Below are positions 37,223 through 46,646 of a DNA stretch of 64,000 bases, piece after piece. Below the pieces are notes generated by a model. It ran no database searches. It saw only the letters and a list, made by a program, of their open reading frames with translations, and was not told the origin of the DNA. The stretch lies in the NCBI RefSeq assembly GCF_029714305.1, contig NZ_CP121647.1:4422501-4486500 (forward strand), written 5' to 3'. The position numbers and the translations under genes are program-made. This DNA comes from Bradyrhizobium sp. CB3481 (lineage in GTDB: Bacteria > Pseudomonadota > Alphaproteobacteria > Rhizobiales > Xanthobacteraceae). Positions within the stretch are counted from its first letter, which is position 1, and every line of letters begins with the position of its first letter.

Positions 37223-40200
37223 ATGCCCAACAAGATGTTGATCGACGCGACCCACCCGGAAGAGACCCGGGTCGTTGTGGTCCGCGGCAACCGCGTCGAA
37301 GAATTTGATTTCGAGACCGCCCAGCGCAAGCAGCTGCGCGGCAATATCTATCTCGCAAAGGTCACGCGCGTAGAGCCGTCGCTGCAAGCGGCGTTCATCG
37401 AGTATGGCGGCAACCGCCATGGCTTCCTGGCCTTCAGCGAAATCCATCCGGACTACTATCAGATCCCGGTCGCCGACCGTCAGGCGCTGATCGAGGCCGA
37501 CGAGCGCGCCCACCGCGAGGCCGAGGAAGAGAGCGAGAACCGCTCCAGCCATCGTCGCCGCTCGCGTCACCGCAACGCCCGCCGCCGCGGCCATGGCGAC
37601 CGCGTCCAGAGCGACGTGATCGAGAATGCCGGCCAGGATCCCGCACAGGCGCCCCAGCCCTATGAGGACGAGCCGCATGAGCACCACGGCGTCTATGCCG
37701 GCGAGGCGCAGGCGCACGAGGCCGGGCATGGCGACGATGCCGCCCATCCCGATCATGAGGCGCACGACCACGAACCGCAGGGTCACGATGCGGATCATGC
37801 GCACGATCCCCACGAGGACGATGCGCCGCGTTCGAGCGAACCGGCGGAAACGGTAAGCGAAGCACCGGTTGCGGAAGCCGCACCTGAAGCCGTGACGCCA
37901 ACCGAGGCCCCCGTCGCCGAGGCGGCTGCCGAGCCCGCGCATCCGGAAGGCGCGCACGACGAGCATCATGACCATGAGCATGAGGATGCGCACGAACATG
38001 CAGCCGATGCTGCTGAGCCGCCGCATGTCGAGCACGCCGGCGAAGGGTATGCCGCGGCTGCGGTGGACGAATTCGCCCCTGCTCCGGAAGGCGACGATGG
38101 CCATGACGACGAGGACGATGCCGAGGAAGCCGAAGAGGACGTCGTCGAATCCGTCGGCGGCGACGACGTTCTGGAGGAAGTTCCGGAGCGCCCGTTCCGT
38201 CCGCGCCGCCAGTACAAGATTCAGGAAGTCATCAAGCGCCGCCAGGTGATGCTTGTTCAGGTCGTCAAGGAAGAGCGCGGCAACAAGGGCGCGGCGTTGA
38301 CGACCTACCTGTCGCTGGCCGGCCGCTACGCCGTCTTGATGCCCAACACCGCGCGCGGCGGCGGCATCAGCCGCAAGATCACCTCGGCCCAGGACCGTTC
38401 GCGGTTGAAGGAAGTGGTGCAGGACCTCGACGTGCCCGAAGGCATGGGAATCATCCTGCGCACCGCCGGCGCCTCGCGCACCAAGCCCGAGATCAAGCGC
38501 GACTTCGAATATCTGATCCGGATGTGGGAGACCGTGCGCGACATGACATTGCGCTCGCAGGCCCCCACCCTCGTCTACGAGGAAGGCTCGCTGATCAAGC
38601 GCTCGCTGCGCGATCTCTACAACAAGGAAATCGACGAGATCCAGGTCGCCGGCGAAGCCGGCTATCAGGAAGCCCGCGACTTCATGAAGATGCTGATGCC
38701 CTCGAACGTGCGGGCGGTGAAGCAGTATCGCGACGGCCAGCCGCTGTTCTCGCGGATGGGTGTCGAGAGCCAGCTCGATGCGATGTTCTCGCCGACCGTG
38801 CAGCTCCGTTCCGGCGGCTATGTCGTCATCAACCAGACCGAGGCGCTGGTCTCGATCGACGTCAACTCCGGCCGCTCGACCCGCGAGCACCACATCGAGG
38901 ACACCGCGCTCAAGACCAATCTGGAAGCGGCCGAGGAAGTGGCCCGGCAATTGCGTCTTCGCGACCTCGCCGGTCTCATCGTCATCGACTTCATCGACAT
39001 GGACGAGAAGCGCAACAACCGCGCGGTCGAGCGCAAGCTCTCCGACTGCCTGCGGCAGGACCGCGCGCGGATCCAGGTCGGACGGATCTCGCATTTCGGC
39101 CTCCTCGAAATGTCGCGCCAGCGCATCCGCGCCAGCGTGCTGGAGAGCTCGACCGAGCCCTGCCCGCAATGCGGCGGCTCGGGCCATGTGCGTTCAGTGT
39201 CCTCGGTCGCGCTGCAATTGCTGCGCGGCATCGAGGAAATCCTGATGAAGGGCGCCACCCACAATCTCGTGGTGCGCACCCGTACCGACGTCGCACTCTA
39301 TGTGCTGAACCATAAGCGCGGCCATCTGCGCGATCTCGAAAATGCCTTCAAGGTTACGCTGGCCGTTGTGGCCGACGCCACCGTCAGCGGCCAGCAGTCC
39401 TACATCATCGACCGCGGCGAGCAGGTCCACACGCTGGAGGCCGCCAAGGCGCTGCTGGCGGCGCAGGCTGCCGCCTTCCCGCCGCAGGTCGAGGAAGCCT
39501 ATGACGACGACGACGCGTACGACTTCGAGACCGAATCCGAGGTCGAGACCGAGGAAACGGAAGGCCTGACCGACGAAGCCACTGAGGCAGCGCCCGGTGA
39601 CGGCGAAGGCGACGGTCATCGTCGCAAGCGGCGCCGGCGCCGGCGTGGCCGCGGCGAGCAGCGCGAAGGCGGCGCCCCGCGCGAGGACGGTGATGTGGTT
39701 CGCGCCGCCGGCGAGCCGGTCGAAGGCGCGGCCGTGGAGGACGCTGAAACCGACGAGGACGAAGGCGACGAACAGGTGGGCGTGGTCCGTGGCGATCAGC
39801 CTCCTGGCGAGCGGCGTCCGCGCCGCCGCGGCCGGCGCGGCGGACGCCGCCGGCGTGGCGGACCGGAAGACGGGCTTGCCGGATCGATCGCCGACGAGCT
39901 CGGCCCGACCTCGGCGCCGGAAGCCGCCAACGCGGCGGCCGATTTCGACGGCGGCTCGGCCGAGCCCGCACCGTCCCTGGTGCATACTGAAATTCAGCCC
40001 GAGCCGGTCGCTGAGCCGGCGACGATGCAGCCTGCGTCCGACGTCCAGCCGGAACCGGTCGCCAGTGCACCCGTCCCGGCCGCTGAAGAAGCCGCGCAAG
40101 AGACCGAGCGCGCTGCGGCACGGCGGCGTTCGACCGTGCGCGAGAAGGTCAGCTTCCTGACCAGCGCACCGGCCGAACCGGCGCCCGCCGCCAACGCGAG

Positions 40201-40321
40201 CGCGCCGGAGCCGGTCGCAACGCCCGCGTCCACTCCGGCTGAGCCGGCACAAGAGACATCCACTGACGCTGCGCCACGCAAGGCAGGCTGGTGGTCGCGG
40301 CGTTTCGGCGGCGGCGAATAG
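37223..40321 (+). CDS. rne: ribonuclease E
   Basis: A 1032-residue endoribonuclease that starts mRNA decay and processes stable RNA. The start MPNKMLIDATHPEETRVVVV is characteristic. The S1 domain is split: strands at about 37-85 and 328-350 are separated by a 240-residue insertion rich in His, Asp, Glu and Ala (23 His in 151-280). The catalytic aspartates are visible in SIDVNSGRSTR and IVIDFIDMD, and the Zn-link in PCPQCGGSGH. The C-terminal third is disordered, with acidic stretches and Arg-rich RNA-binding patches (RRKRRRRRRGR), a degradosome scaffold type. The ATG at 37223 gives the conserved N-terminus; the open frame from 37076 is not used. Confidence 0.95.
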   Translation: MPNKMLIDATHPEETRVVVVRGNRVEEFDFETAQRKQLRGNIYLAKVTRVEPSLQAAFIEYGGNRHGFLAFSEIHPDYYQIPVADRQALIEADERAHREAEEESENRSSHRRRSRHRNARRRGHGDRVQSDVIENAGQDPAQAPQPYEDEPHEHHGVYAGEAQAHEAGHGDDAAHPDHEAHDHEPQGHDADHAHDPHEDDAPRSSEPAETVSEAPVAEAAPEAVTPTEAPVAEAAAEPAHPEGAHDEHHDHEHEDAHEHAADAAEPPHVEHAGEGYAAAAVDEFAPAPEGDDGHDDEDDAEEAEEDVVESVGGDDVLEEVPERPFRPRRQYKIQEVIKRRQVMLVQVVKEERGNKGAALTTYLSLAGRYAVLMPNTARGGGISRKITSAQDRSRLKEVVQDLDVPEGMGIILRTAGASRTKPEIKRDFEYLIRMWETVRDMTLRSQAPTLVYEEGSLIKRSLRDLYNKEIDEIQVAGEAGYQEARDFMKMLMPSNVRAVKQYRDGQPLFSRMGVESQLDAMFSPTVQLRSGGYVVINQTEALVSIDVNSGRSTREHHIEDTALKTNLEAAEEVARQLRLRDLAGLIVIDFIDMDEKRNNRAVERKLSDCLRQDRARIQVGRISHFGLLEMSRQRIRASVLESSTEPCPQCGGSGHVRSVSSVALQLLRGIEEILMKGATHNLVVRTRTDVALYVLNHKRGHLRDLENAFKVTLAVVADATVSGQQSYIIDRGEQVHTLEAAKALLAAQAAAFPPQVEEAYDDDDAYDFETESEVETEETEGLTDEATEAAPGDGEGDGHRRKRRRRRRGRGEQREGGAPREDGDVVRAAGEPVEGAAVEDAETDEDEGDEQVGVVRGDQPPGERRPRRRGRRGGRRRRGGPEDGLAGSIADELGPTSAPEAANAAADFDGGSAEPAPSLVHTEIQPEPVAEPATMQPASDVQPEPVASAPVPAAEEAAQETERAAARRRSTVREKVSFLTSAPAEPAPAANASAPEPVATPASTPAEPAQETSTDAAPRKAGWWSRRFGGGE

Positions 40322-40350
40322 CGAAACGAAGACAGAAAAGCGAAAAAAAG

Positions 40351-40380
40351 AACCGCCCGGCACAAACCGGGCGGTTTTTA
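40351..40380. terminator. bidirectional terminator between rne and dctA
   Basis: A perfect 10-base-pair stem, AACCGCCCGG (40351-40360) with CCGGGCGGTT (40367-40376), and a six-base loop. T runs follow on the plus strand, and the A run at about 40343-40349 supplies a T run on the minus strand. It serves both convergent genes. Confidence 0.92.
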
Positions 40381-40401
40381 TTTGGCGATCCCGGGTGACC
40401 T

Positions 40402-41733
40402 TTATCCCGTCGTGATCGCGGTCTCGACGTCGGTCGGATCGATTTCCCTGTTGAGATTGGCGATCAGCCGGTCGTGATCGAGTTCGCCCTCCCACCACGA
40501 TACCACCACGCAGGCGACACCGTTGCCGCACAGATTGGTCAGCGCGCGGCACTCACTCATGAACTTGTCGATGCCGAGGAGGATCGCCATGCCCGGCACC
40601 AGCCGCGGATCGACCACCGCGAGCGTGGCCGCCAGCGTGATGAAACCGGCGCCGGTAATGCCGGACGCGCCCTTCGAAGTCAGCATCGCCACCAGCAGGA
40701 TGGTCAATTGCTGGCCGAAGGTGAGATCGAAGCCGAGCGCCTGCGCGATGAACAGCGTCGCCAGCGTCATGTAGATATTCGTGCCGTCGAGATTGAACGA
40801 GTAGCCGGTCGGCACCACGAGACCCACCACCGACTTGGAGCAACCGAGCCGCTCGAGCTTCTCCATCAAGGACGGCAGCGCGCTTTCCGACGACGATGTG
40901 CCGAGCACGATCAAGAGCTCGTCCTTGATGTAGGCGAGGAATTTGAAAATCGAGAAGCCGACGATCCGCGCGATCACGCCGAGCACCACGAACACGAACA
41001 GCGCCGCGGTAACGTAGAAGGTCGCGATCAGCCCGAGCAGGTTGAGGATTGCGCCGGTGCCGAACTTGCCGATCGTGAACGCCATCGCACCGAACGCGCC
41101 GATCGGGGCCGCCTTCATCACGATGGCGATGACGCCGAATACGGCGTGCGCGGCATCATCGATGAAGGCGCGGATGGTGTGGCCGCGCTCGCCGAGCCCC
41201 ATCAGCGCAAAGCCGAACAGGATCGAGAACAGCAGCACCTGCAGGATTTCGCCCTGCGCAAAGGCGCCCACCACGGTGTCAGGAATGATGTGCAGGAAGA
41301 AATCGACCGACTTCTGCGCTTCGGCCTGCTTGGCGTAGCCGGCGACCGCCTGCGCGTTCGCCATGCTGCCGCCAAAACCGTGCCCGGGCCGGACGAAGTT
41401 ACCGACCAGAAGGCCGATGACAAGCGCGAAGGTCGAGACGACCTCGAAATAGACCAGCGCCTTGACGCCGATCCGGCCGACCTTCTTGGCATCTTGTATA
41501 TGCGAAATGCCTGAAACCACGGTGCAGAAGATGATCGGCGCGATCACCATCTTGATCAGCTTGATGAAGCCGTCGCCGAGCGCCTTGATCCAGTCATTGG
41601 TCGCGAGCGCCGGCCACAACCAGCCGACCAGCGCGCCGAGCACGATGGCGATCAGCACCTGGACGTAGAGAATCCTGTACCAGGGCTTTTTCGCCGCGCT
41701 CGCGGGCGCTTCCGTCGCAATCGTTGCCGCCAT
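40402..41733 (-). CDS. dctA: C4-dicarboxylate:cation symporter
   Basis: A 443-residue DAACS-family carrier. It has the re-entrant-loop serine motif [12 protein letters not shown], then [14 protein letters not shown] and the [14 protein letters not shown] block, all typical of DctA. It takes up succinate, fumarate and malate with protons or sodium and is required for symbiotic nitrogen fixation in rhizobia. The ATG at 41733 follows GGGAG by eight bases; a further open stretch upstream is not used. No dctBD regulators are in the window. Confidence 0.93.
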   Translation of the reverse strand: MAATIATEAPASAAKKPWYRILYVQVLIAIVLGALVGWLWPALATNDWIKALGDGFIKLIKMVIAPIIFCTVVSGISHIQDAKKVGRIGVKALVYFEVVSTFALVIGLLVGNFVRPGHGFGGSMANAQAVAGYAKQAEAQKSVDFFLHIIPDTVVGAFAQGEILQVLLFSILFGFALMGLGERGHTIRAFIDDAAHAVFGVIAIVMKAAPIGAFGAMAFTIGKFGTGAILNLLGLIATFYVTAALFVFVVLGVIARIVGFSIFKFLAYIKDELLIVLGTSSSESALPSLMEKLERLGCSKSVVGLVVPTGYSFNLDGTNIYMTLATLFIAQALGFDLTFGQQLTILLVAMLTSKGASGITGAGFITLAATLAVVDPRLVPGMAILLGIDKFMSECRALTNLCGNGVACVVVSWWEGELDHDRLIANLNREIDPTDVETAITTG

Positions 41734-41845
41734 GACGCTTACTCCCTTGGAAGGTGCGGACTGGTCGACATGCGCCAATCCGTCGCACACAGCCAAAATA
41801 CTTTGGGCGAGCGGAGTCAATGGGTGTTGGCGGATGTAGTCCCGG

Positions 41846-42463
41846 CTATTCGCGGGAATCGAAAATCCGCCTGATCGCCGGTACCAGAGCAGCGCCAAGT
41901 GCGTTCTTAATCAGCGATGCCGCGATGAACGGCGCAATGCCGACCAGCCACGCCTTTTCAACGCCAAGCTTGATGCCGAATGCCAGCCAGCCAAATCCGG
42001 CGGCGAGGATGAGAAGGTGTCCGAGTGCCATCGCAACGAACAGAAGCGGCACCGATCGATCCCAGCCGTGTTCGGCAAGCCAGCCGGTGATGAAGGCTGC
42101 TGCCACGAACCCGAAGAGATATCCGGCCGTCGGGCCGAAGAGCGGCGCAAGACCGCCGACAGGGCCGGCGAATACCGGTAATCCGATCGCCCCTTCGGCG
42201 AGATAGGCGAGCAGCGTGGCGCTGCCGAGCCGCCAGCCATAGGCCGCCCCGATCATCAGCACGACCAGCGTTTGCAGCGTCATCGGCACGTAGGGCAACG
42301 GCAGATTGACCTTGGCCGACAACGTCAGCAGCGCCGTTCCCAGCGCGATTAGGATCACGCTACGGAACACACCGGATGAACCGTCCGCGCGATGCGGCCA
42401 CAGCAGCGCTGCAAGCGGAAAATGCGACGGGACAACGGCTTCGGGCATGGTTCTGGCAGACAC
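41846..42463 (-). CDS. bioY: biotin transporter BioY (ECF S component)
   Basis: A 205-residue membrane protein with about six helices and the BioY motifs [14 protein letters not shown] and [10 protein letters not shown], plus [13 protein letters not shown]. It binds biotin at the inner membrane and works alone or with the ECF ATPase module, which is not in the window. The start is GTG with GGGGAG six bases upstream. No BioR-type operator was seen upstream. It lies close downstream of the aminotransferase gene. Confidence 0.93.
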   Translation of the reverse strand: MSARTMPEAVVPSHFPLAALLWPHRADGSSGVFRSVILIALGTALLTLSAKVNLPLPYVPMTLQTLVVLMIGAAYGWRLGSATLLAYLAEGAIGLPVFAGPVGGLAPLFGPTAGYLFGFVAAAFITGWLAEHGWDRSVPLLFVAMALGHLLILAAGFGWLAFGIKLGVEKAWLVGIAPFIAASLIKNALGAALVPAIRRIFDSRE

Positions 42464-42517
42464 GGATAGCTCCCCGGTTAAGAAGACAGGAAATGATGTG
42501 GATGAAGACTGACTGCG

Positions 42518-43705
42518 TTATCGCAGCCAACGCGCGATGCGCGTCACCGCTTCGCGCATCTCGTCGGCTGAGCGCGCATAGGAGAAGCGGATGAAGTTGC
42601 GGCCGTGGATCGGATCGAAATCGACGCCTGGCGTTGCCGCCACATGCGCCTTCTCCAGCATGCGGCCGGCAAATTCGAAACTGTCTGACGTGAAATCCGA
42701 AACATCGGCATAGAGGTAGAAGGCGCCATCAGCGGGCAGGAACTTGGTGAGGCCGGCCTTCGGCAGTCCCTCGATCAGGATGCGGCGGTTCTCCTCATAG
42801 CCGTGCTTGATCGCTTCCATCTCCTCGCGGCCCTCGAACGCCGCTTCGGCCGCGATCTGCGACAACGTCGGCACCGATATCGACAGGTTCTGCTGCAGCC
42901 GTTCGATCGGCCGCACCAACTGCTCCGGCACCACCATCCAGCCGACCCGCCAGCCGGTCATGCAGAAATATTTCGAGAACGAGTTGATGACGAGGGCATG
43001 CGGCGAAAGCTCCGCCGCCGTCACTGCTGGAAATGCGTAGTCGAGGCCATGATAGATTTCGTCGGAGATGAAGCGGATGCCCGCGCTCTCGGCCGCATGG
43101 ATCAGGCCGGTGAGCGCCTCGCGCGACATCATCGTTCCCGTCGGGTTGGCGGGGCTGCCGACCAGGACGCCCTTCAGCGGCGTCTTGCGATGAGCCGCCA
43201 GCAGCGCTTCCCCGGTCAGCGCGTGGCGTGTCGCGCTCGACGTCTCGATCAGCACCGGCTCGCAGCCCAGCGCGGTCAGGATGTGCCGGTACGGCGGATA
43301 ACCCGGCACCGTCACCGCGACCCGGTCGCCCGGTTCGAACATCGACAGAAACGCGAGGATGAATCCGCCGGAGGAGCCGGTCGTAACCACGATACGGTCG
43401 GCGTCGACGGTACAGCCGTAACTATCGCGGTAGTGCCGCGCGATGCGCGCGCGCAGCGACGGCATGCCGAGCGCCGAGGTGTAATCGATCCGCGCCTCGT
43501 CGAGCGCTCGGTGAGCCGCTGCAATCGCGCAGCGTGGCGCCGGCGCCGCAGGCTGCCCGACCTCCATGTGAATCACGTGGCCGCCGGCCTTCTCGATACG
43601 GGCGGCAGCCGCCATCACATCCATCACCATGAAGGGTGGAACATTGCTCCGCGCCGAGGGTGTCAGCAGCGCTCTTGCGCGGTCTCTAAGTGTCGATTCC
43701 AGCAT
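42518..43705 (-). CDS. class I/II PLP-dependent aminotransferase
   Basis: A 395-residue fold-type I aminotransferase. The PLP lysine is in SFSKYFCMTGWRVGW. Other family blocks are GSPANPTGTM and SDEIYHGLDY. Substrate is not certain; such genes next to M48 protease genes in alphaproteobacteria are annotated as aspartate- or aromatic-type aminotransferases. There is no signal peptide. It is divergent from the M48 protease gene and upstream of bioY, with 54 bases between, so an aminotransferase-bioY message is likely. Confidence 0.88.
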   Translation of the reverse strand: MLESTLRDRARALLTPSARSNVPPFMVMDVMAAAARIEKAGGHVIHMEVGQPAAPAPRCAIAAAHRALDEARIDYTSALGMPSLRARIARHYRDSYGCTVDADRIVVTTGSSGGFILAFLSMFEPGDRVAVTVPGYPPYRHILTALGCEPVLIETSSATRHALTGEALLAAHRKTPLKGVLVGSPANPTGTMMSREALTGLIHAAESAGIRFISDEIYHGLDYAFPAVTAAELSPHALVINSFSKYFCMTGWRVGWMVVPEQLVRPIERLQQNLSISVPTLSQIAAEAAFEGREEMEAIKHGYEENRRILIEGLPKAGLTKFLPADGAFYLYADVSDFTSDSFEFAGRMLEKAHVAATPGVDFDPIHGRNFIRFSYARSADEMREAVTRIARWLR

Positions 43706-43952
43706 CGATATCTGCTATGTGCACGTGCGCCGCTCGAATTCGGGTTCCCGAACCGGTTGGCGCCCCAGACTGGCCGTATTCGGTGGCTTGTTATAGCGTT
43801 TTCAAGCGAAGTGATACCGGCTTCATGCAGTGATACCCCAGCTCGGGTGAAGAAACGCACGGAAACAACAACTGGACCGTTTCCGATCTGATCGGAGACC
43901 GAACCGCCGTCCGGGCAACCCCGGATACACCGCCAATCGCCAAAGACCGTTC

Positions 43953-45359
43953 ATGCAGCTCCGTATCGCCCTGCGCCAGACATCGTTGAAATTCACCGCT
44001 CTTACCACCGCCCTCGCGCTAGTCGTTGCGCCCATGGCGGCGACGGCGCAGGAGAACCGCGGTCCGCCCGTGCTCCGCGATGCTGAGACGGAGCAGTTGC
44101 TGCGGGAATATACCCGCCCGATCCTGCGCGCCGCCGGTCTGGAAAAGCAGAACATCCAGATGGTGATCATCAACCAGAGCGTGTTCAACGCTTTCGTTGC
44201 AGACGGCCGGCGCATCTTCGTGAACTACGGCGCGATCCTGCAGTCGGAGACGCCGAACCAGATCATCGGCGTGATGGCGCATGAAACCGGCCACCTCGCC
44301 GGCGGGCACCTCGCCAAGATGCGCGAGCAGATGGCGCAGGCCCAGACCCAGATGATCATTGCCATGCTGCTCGGTGCCGGCGCCATGGTCGCGGGCGCGC
44401 GCGGCGGCGGCAGCAACAGTGGATTGACCAATGCCGGCGCGGCGATGTTCTCCGCGCAGGGCGAGGTGATCCGCCGCAATTTGCTCTCCTATGTGCGCCA
44501 GCAGGAGGAAAATGCCGACAAGGCCGGCGTGAAGTTTCTGAACACCACCGGCCAATCATCGCGCGGCATGTGGGAGACCTTCAAACGCTTCACCGACGAA
44601 AGCCTGTTTGCGGCGCGCGGCTCGGACCCCTACGTTCAATCGCACCCGATGCCATCCGAGCGTGTCGCCGCGCTACAAGAACTGGCGCGATCGAGCCCCT
44701 ATTGGGACAAGAAGGACGACCCTGCCCTGCAACTCCGCCACGACATGGTGCGCGCCAAAATCTCGGCGTTCATGGAACGGCAGGACACCGTGTACCGTCG
44801 CTATCCGATGTCCAACAACAGCCTGCCGTCGCGCTATGCCCATGCCATCGCAACCTATCGGCACGGCGACCTGCGCAGTGCGCTTGCCCAGATCGATTCC
44901 CTGATCCAGCAGCAACCCAACAATCCCTATTTCCATGAGGTGCGCGGCCAGGCGCTGCTGGAGGGTGGCAAGCCGCAGGAGGCGATTGCGCCGCTGAAGA
45001 AGGCGGTCCAGCTCTCCAACAACTCGCCGCTGATCGAGATGATGCTCGGGCAGGCCCTGGTGGCGACCGGTAACAACGCCTACACCGACGAGGCCATCAC
45101 GATCCTGCGCGCGGCGGTCGCCCGCGAGAGCGAAGCGCCGCTCGGCTACACCCAGCTCGCGATAGCCTATGGCCGCAAGGGCGACTACGCGCAGGCCGAT
45201 CTGGCCTCCGCCCAGGCCGCCTACCTTCGCGGCGACAACAAGACCGCGCGCGACCTGGCCTCGCGCGCCAAGACGCGCTTCGCGATCGGGACGCCCGGGT
45301 GGGTCAAAGCTGACGACATTGTGAGCGCCAAGCCGCTGCCCGGCCAGAAGAGCAACTAG
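43953..45359 (+). CDS. periplasmic M48 metalloprotease with TPR domain (BepA-like)
   Basis: A 468-residue exported protein. A signal peptide ends near residue 32 (ATA|QE). The zinc motif is H110-ETG-H114 and the third ligand lies in QQEENADKAG. TPR repeats fill about residues 280-460 (YFHEVRGQALLEGGKPQEA). BepA-like proteins help assemble or degrade outer-membrane proteins such as LptD. It is divergent from the aminotransferase and precedes a DsbA-like gene, which fits an envelope quality-control neighbourhood. Confidence 0.92.
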   Translation: MQLRIALRQTSLKFTALTTALALVVAPMAATAQENRGPPVLRDAETEQLLREYTRPILRAAGLEKQNIQMVIINQSVFNAFVADGRRIFVNYGAILQSETPNQIIGVMAHETGHLAGGHLAKMREQMAQAQTQMIIAMLLGAGAMVAGARGGGSNSGLTNAGAAMFSAQGEVIRRNLLSYVRQQEENADKAGVKFLNTTGQSSRGMWETFKRFTDESLFAARGSDPYVQSHPMPSERVAALQELARSSPYWDKKDDPALQLRHDMVRAKISAFMERQDTVYRRYPMSNNSLPSRYAHAIATYRHGDLRSALAQIDSLIQQQPNNPYFHEVRGQALLEGGKPQEAIAPLKKAVQLSNNSPLIEMMLGQALVATGNNAYTDEAITILRAAVARESEAPLGYTQLAIAYGRKGDYAQADLASAQAAYLRGDNKTARDLASRAKTRFAIGTPGWVKADDIVSAKPLPGQKSN

Positions 45360-45508
45360 AAATCAACCGCATTCGGCTATAATCGGACCGGGTCGCAAAG
45401 GCTTGAAGTACCAGCATTTGGCGCCCCAGTACTTGGCTACGAACTGATATTCTCCAGGAGCCGGCCTTCAGCAGGATGGTCCGGGAACCGCTGCATAAGG
45501 ACTTACCG

Positions 45509-46276
45509 ATGCCCTCGTTCCGTCTTCTCGCCCCCGCATTGCTCGCTCTCGCGCTCTGCGGCGCACCGCAGGCCGCTTCCGCGCAGAGCTTCACCGACGC
45601 GCAGCGCGGCGATATCGAGACGATCGTCCGCAACTACCTGATCGCGCATCCCGAGGTGCTTGAAGAAGCGATGGCCGAGCTCAGCAAGCGCCAGGCCGCC
45701 GCCGAAGTCGCCAAGCATGAAGCCGGCGTCGCCGCCAACGCAGAAGCCATCTTCAATTCGCCGCGCGGCGTCACGCTCGGCAACAAGGACGGCGACGTCA
45801 CCTTCGTCGAGTTCTTCGATTACAATTGCGGCTACTGCAAGCGTGCGATGGCCGACATGATGGAGCTGATGAAGGCCGATCCGAAGCTCAAGATCGTGCT
45901 CAAGGAATTTCCGGTCTTGAGCGCGGGGTCGGTCGAGGCCGCCCAGGTTGGCGTCGCCGTGCGCATGCAGGATCCGACCGGCAAGAAATATCTCGACTTC
46001 CACCAGAAGCTGCTCACCGGCCGCGGCGCCGCCGACAAGGCGCGGGCGATGGCGGCAGCCAAGGAAGCCGGGCTCGACATGGCCAAGCTGGAGAAGGATC
46101 TCTCGAGCGCCGAGGTACGCAACACGCTCGAGGAGAACTTCAAGCTCGCCGAGGCGATGGGCATGAACGGCACGCCGAGCTACGTCATCGGCAAGCAGGT
46201 CGTGATCGGCGCGGTTGGCGTCGAGAGCCTGCGCGAGAAGATCAGCAACGCCCGCTGCGGCAAGGCGACCTGCTGA
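45509..46276 (+). CDS. DsbA-family thiol oxidoreductase (Com1/ScsC-like)
   Basis: A 255-residue exported protein with a signal peptide to about residue 25, an N-terminal helical segment (about 28-80, a dimer/trimer stalk in related proteins), and a thioredoxin domain with the redox motif C107-GYC-110 and cis-Pro in NGTPSYVIG. It should make or shuffle disulfides in the periplasm. The start is the ATG at 45509 with AAGGA upstream; a GTG-type start at 45476 is less likely. A strong terminator follows. Confidence 0.9.
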   Translation: MPSFRLLAPALLALALCGAPQAASAQSFTDAQRGDIETIVRNYLIAHPEVLEEAMAELSKRQAAAEVAKHEAGVAANAEAIFNSPRGVTLGNKDGDVTFVEFFDYNCGYCKRAMADMMELMKADPKLKIVLKEFPVLSAGSVEAAQVGVAVRMQDPTGKKYLDFHQKLLTGRGAADKARAMAAAKEAGLDMAKLEKDLSSAEVRNTLEENFKLAEAMGMNGTPSYVIGKQVVIGAVGVESLREKISNARCGKATC

Positions 46277-46302
46277 AGCCAGCCGACTTCGCACGCGTGA
46301 TG

Positions 46303-46333
46303 AAATCCGGCTGCGGCGCAGCCGGATTTTTTT
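46303..46333 (+). terminator. terminator after DsbA-like gene
   Basis: Perfect 12-base arms AAATCCGGCTGC (46303-46314) and GCAGCCGGATTT (46318-46329) with a three-base loop, followed by more T. Confidence 0.92.
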
Positions 46334-46583
46334 GCCGGCAAAGTCCTCGCCAATGGACCTCGAAATTCAGCGCGACTTGTCTTGAGATCGAAGAACATTT
46401 CGGCTGCAATTTCGGTGGCGGCAACGGCCAGCTCGATCTCGCGGCGATGAAATCGACTGGGCCTGCGGCTGAAAAACATCTGCGAATTTGAAGAAAGCAA
46501 CGCGTCGGAAAAGCCTATTTCCGCCGAGGTCCCGCGTTCATCCTGCATTCACAAAACAAACCCGGCGGAACCGCCAACTATCA
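46334..46583. other. gene-free stretch before the EcfG-type promoter
   Basis: About 250 bases with no gene, repeat or RNA structure I can support. Together with the terminator before it and the promoter after it, this makes a 370-base gap between the DsbA-like gene and the DUF1236 gene. Confidence 0.5.
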
Positions 46584-46608
46584 GGAACATCAGGGAATTC
46601 CTTTCGTT
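46584..46608 (+). promoter_or_regulatory. sigma-EcfG-type general-stress promoter
   Basis: GGAAC at 46584-46588, a 16-base spacer, then CGTT at 46605-46608. This is an exact match to the GGAAC-N16/17-CGTT consensus of the alphaproteobacterial PhyR-NepR-EcfG stress response. The DUF1236 gene starts 38 bases downstream in the right direction. Confidence 0.7.
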
Positions 46609-46646
46609 GTCGGCGTGGGCAATGCAGACACGTGAGGAGATATTCG

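Noticed and set aside
37133..39187. Very long minus-strand open frame opposite rne
   Set aside because: It mirrors the codon pattern of a GC-rich gene; the translation is low-complexity and has no SD or family features.
40351..40376. Palindrome after rne as a mobile-element end
   Set aside because: It is a plain bidirectional intrinsic terminator between convergent genes, with T runs on both sides.
42464..42517. BioR operator upstream of bioY
   Set aside because: No TTATAGATA-like palindrome is present in the short upstream gap.
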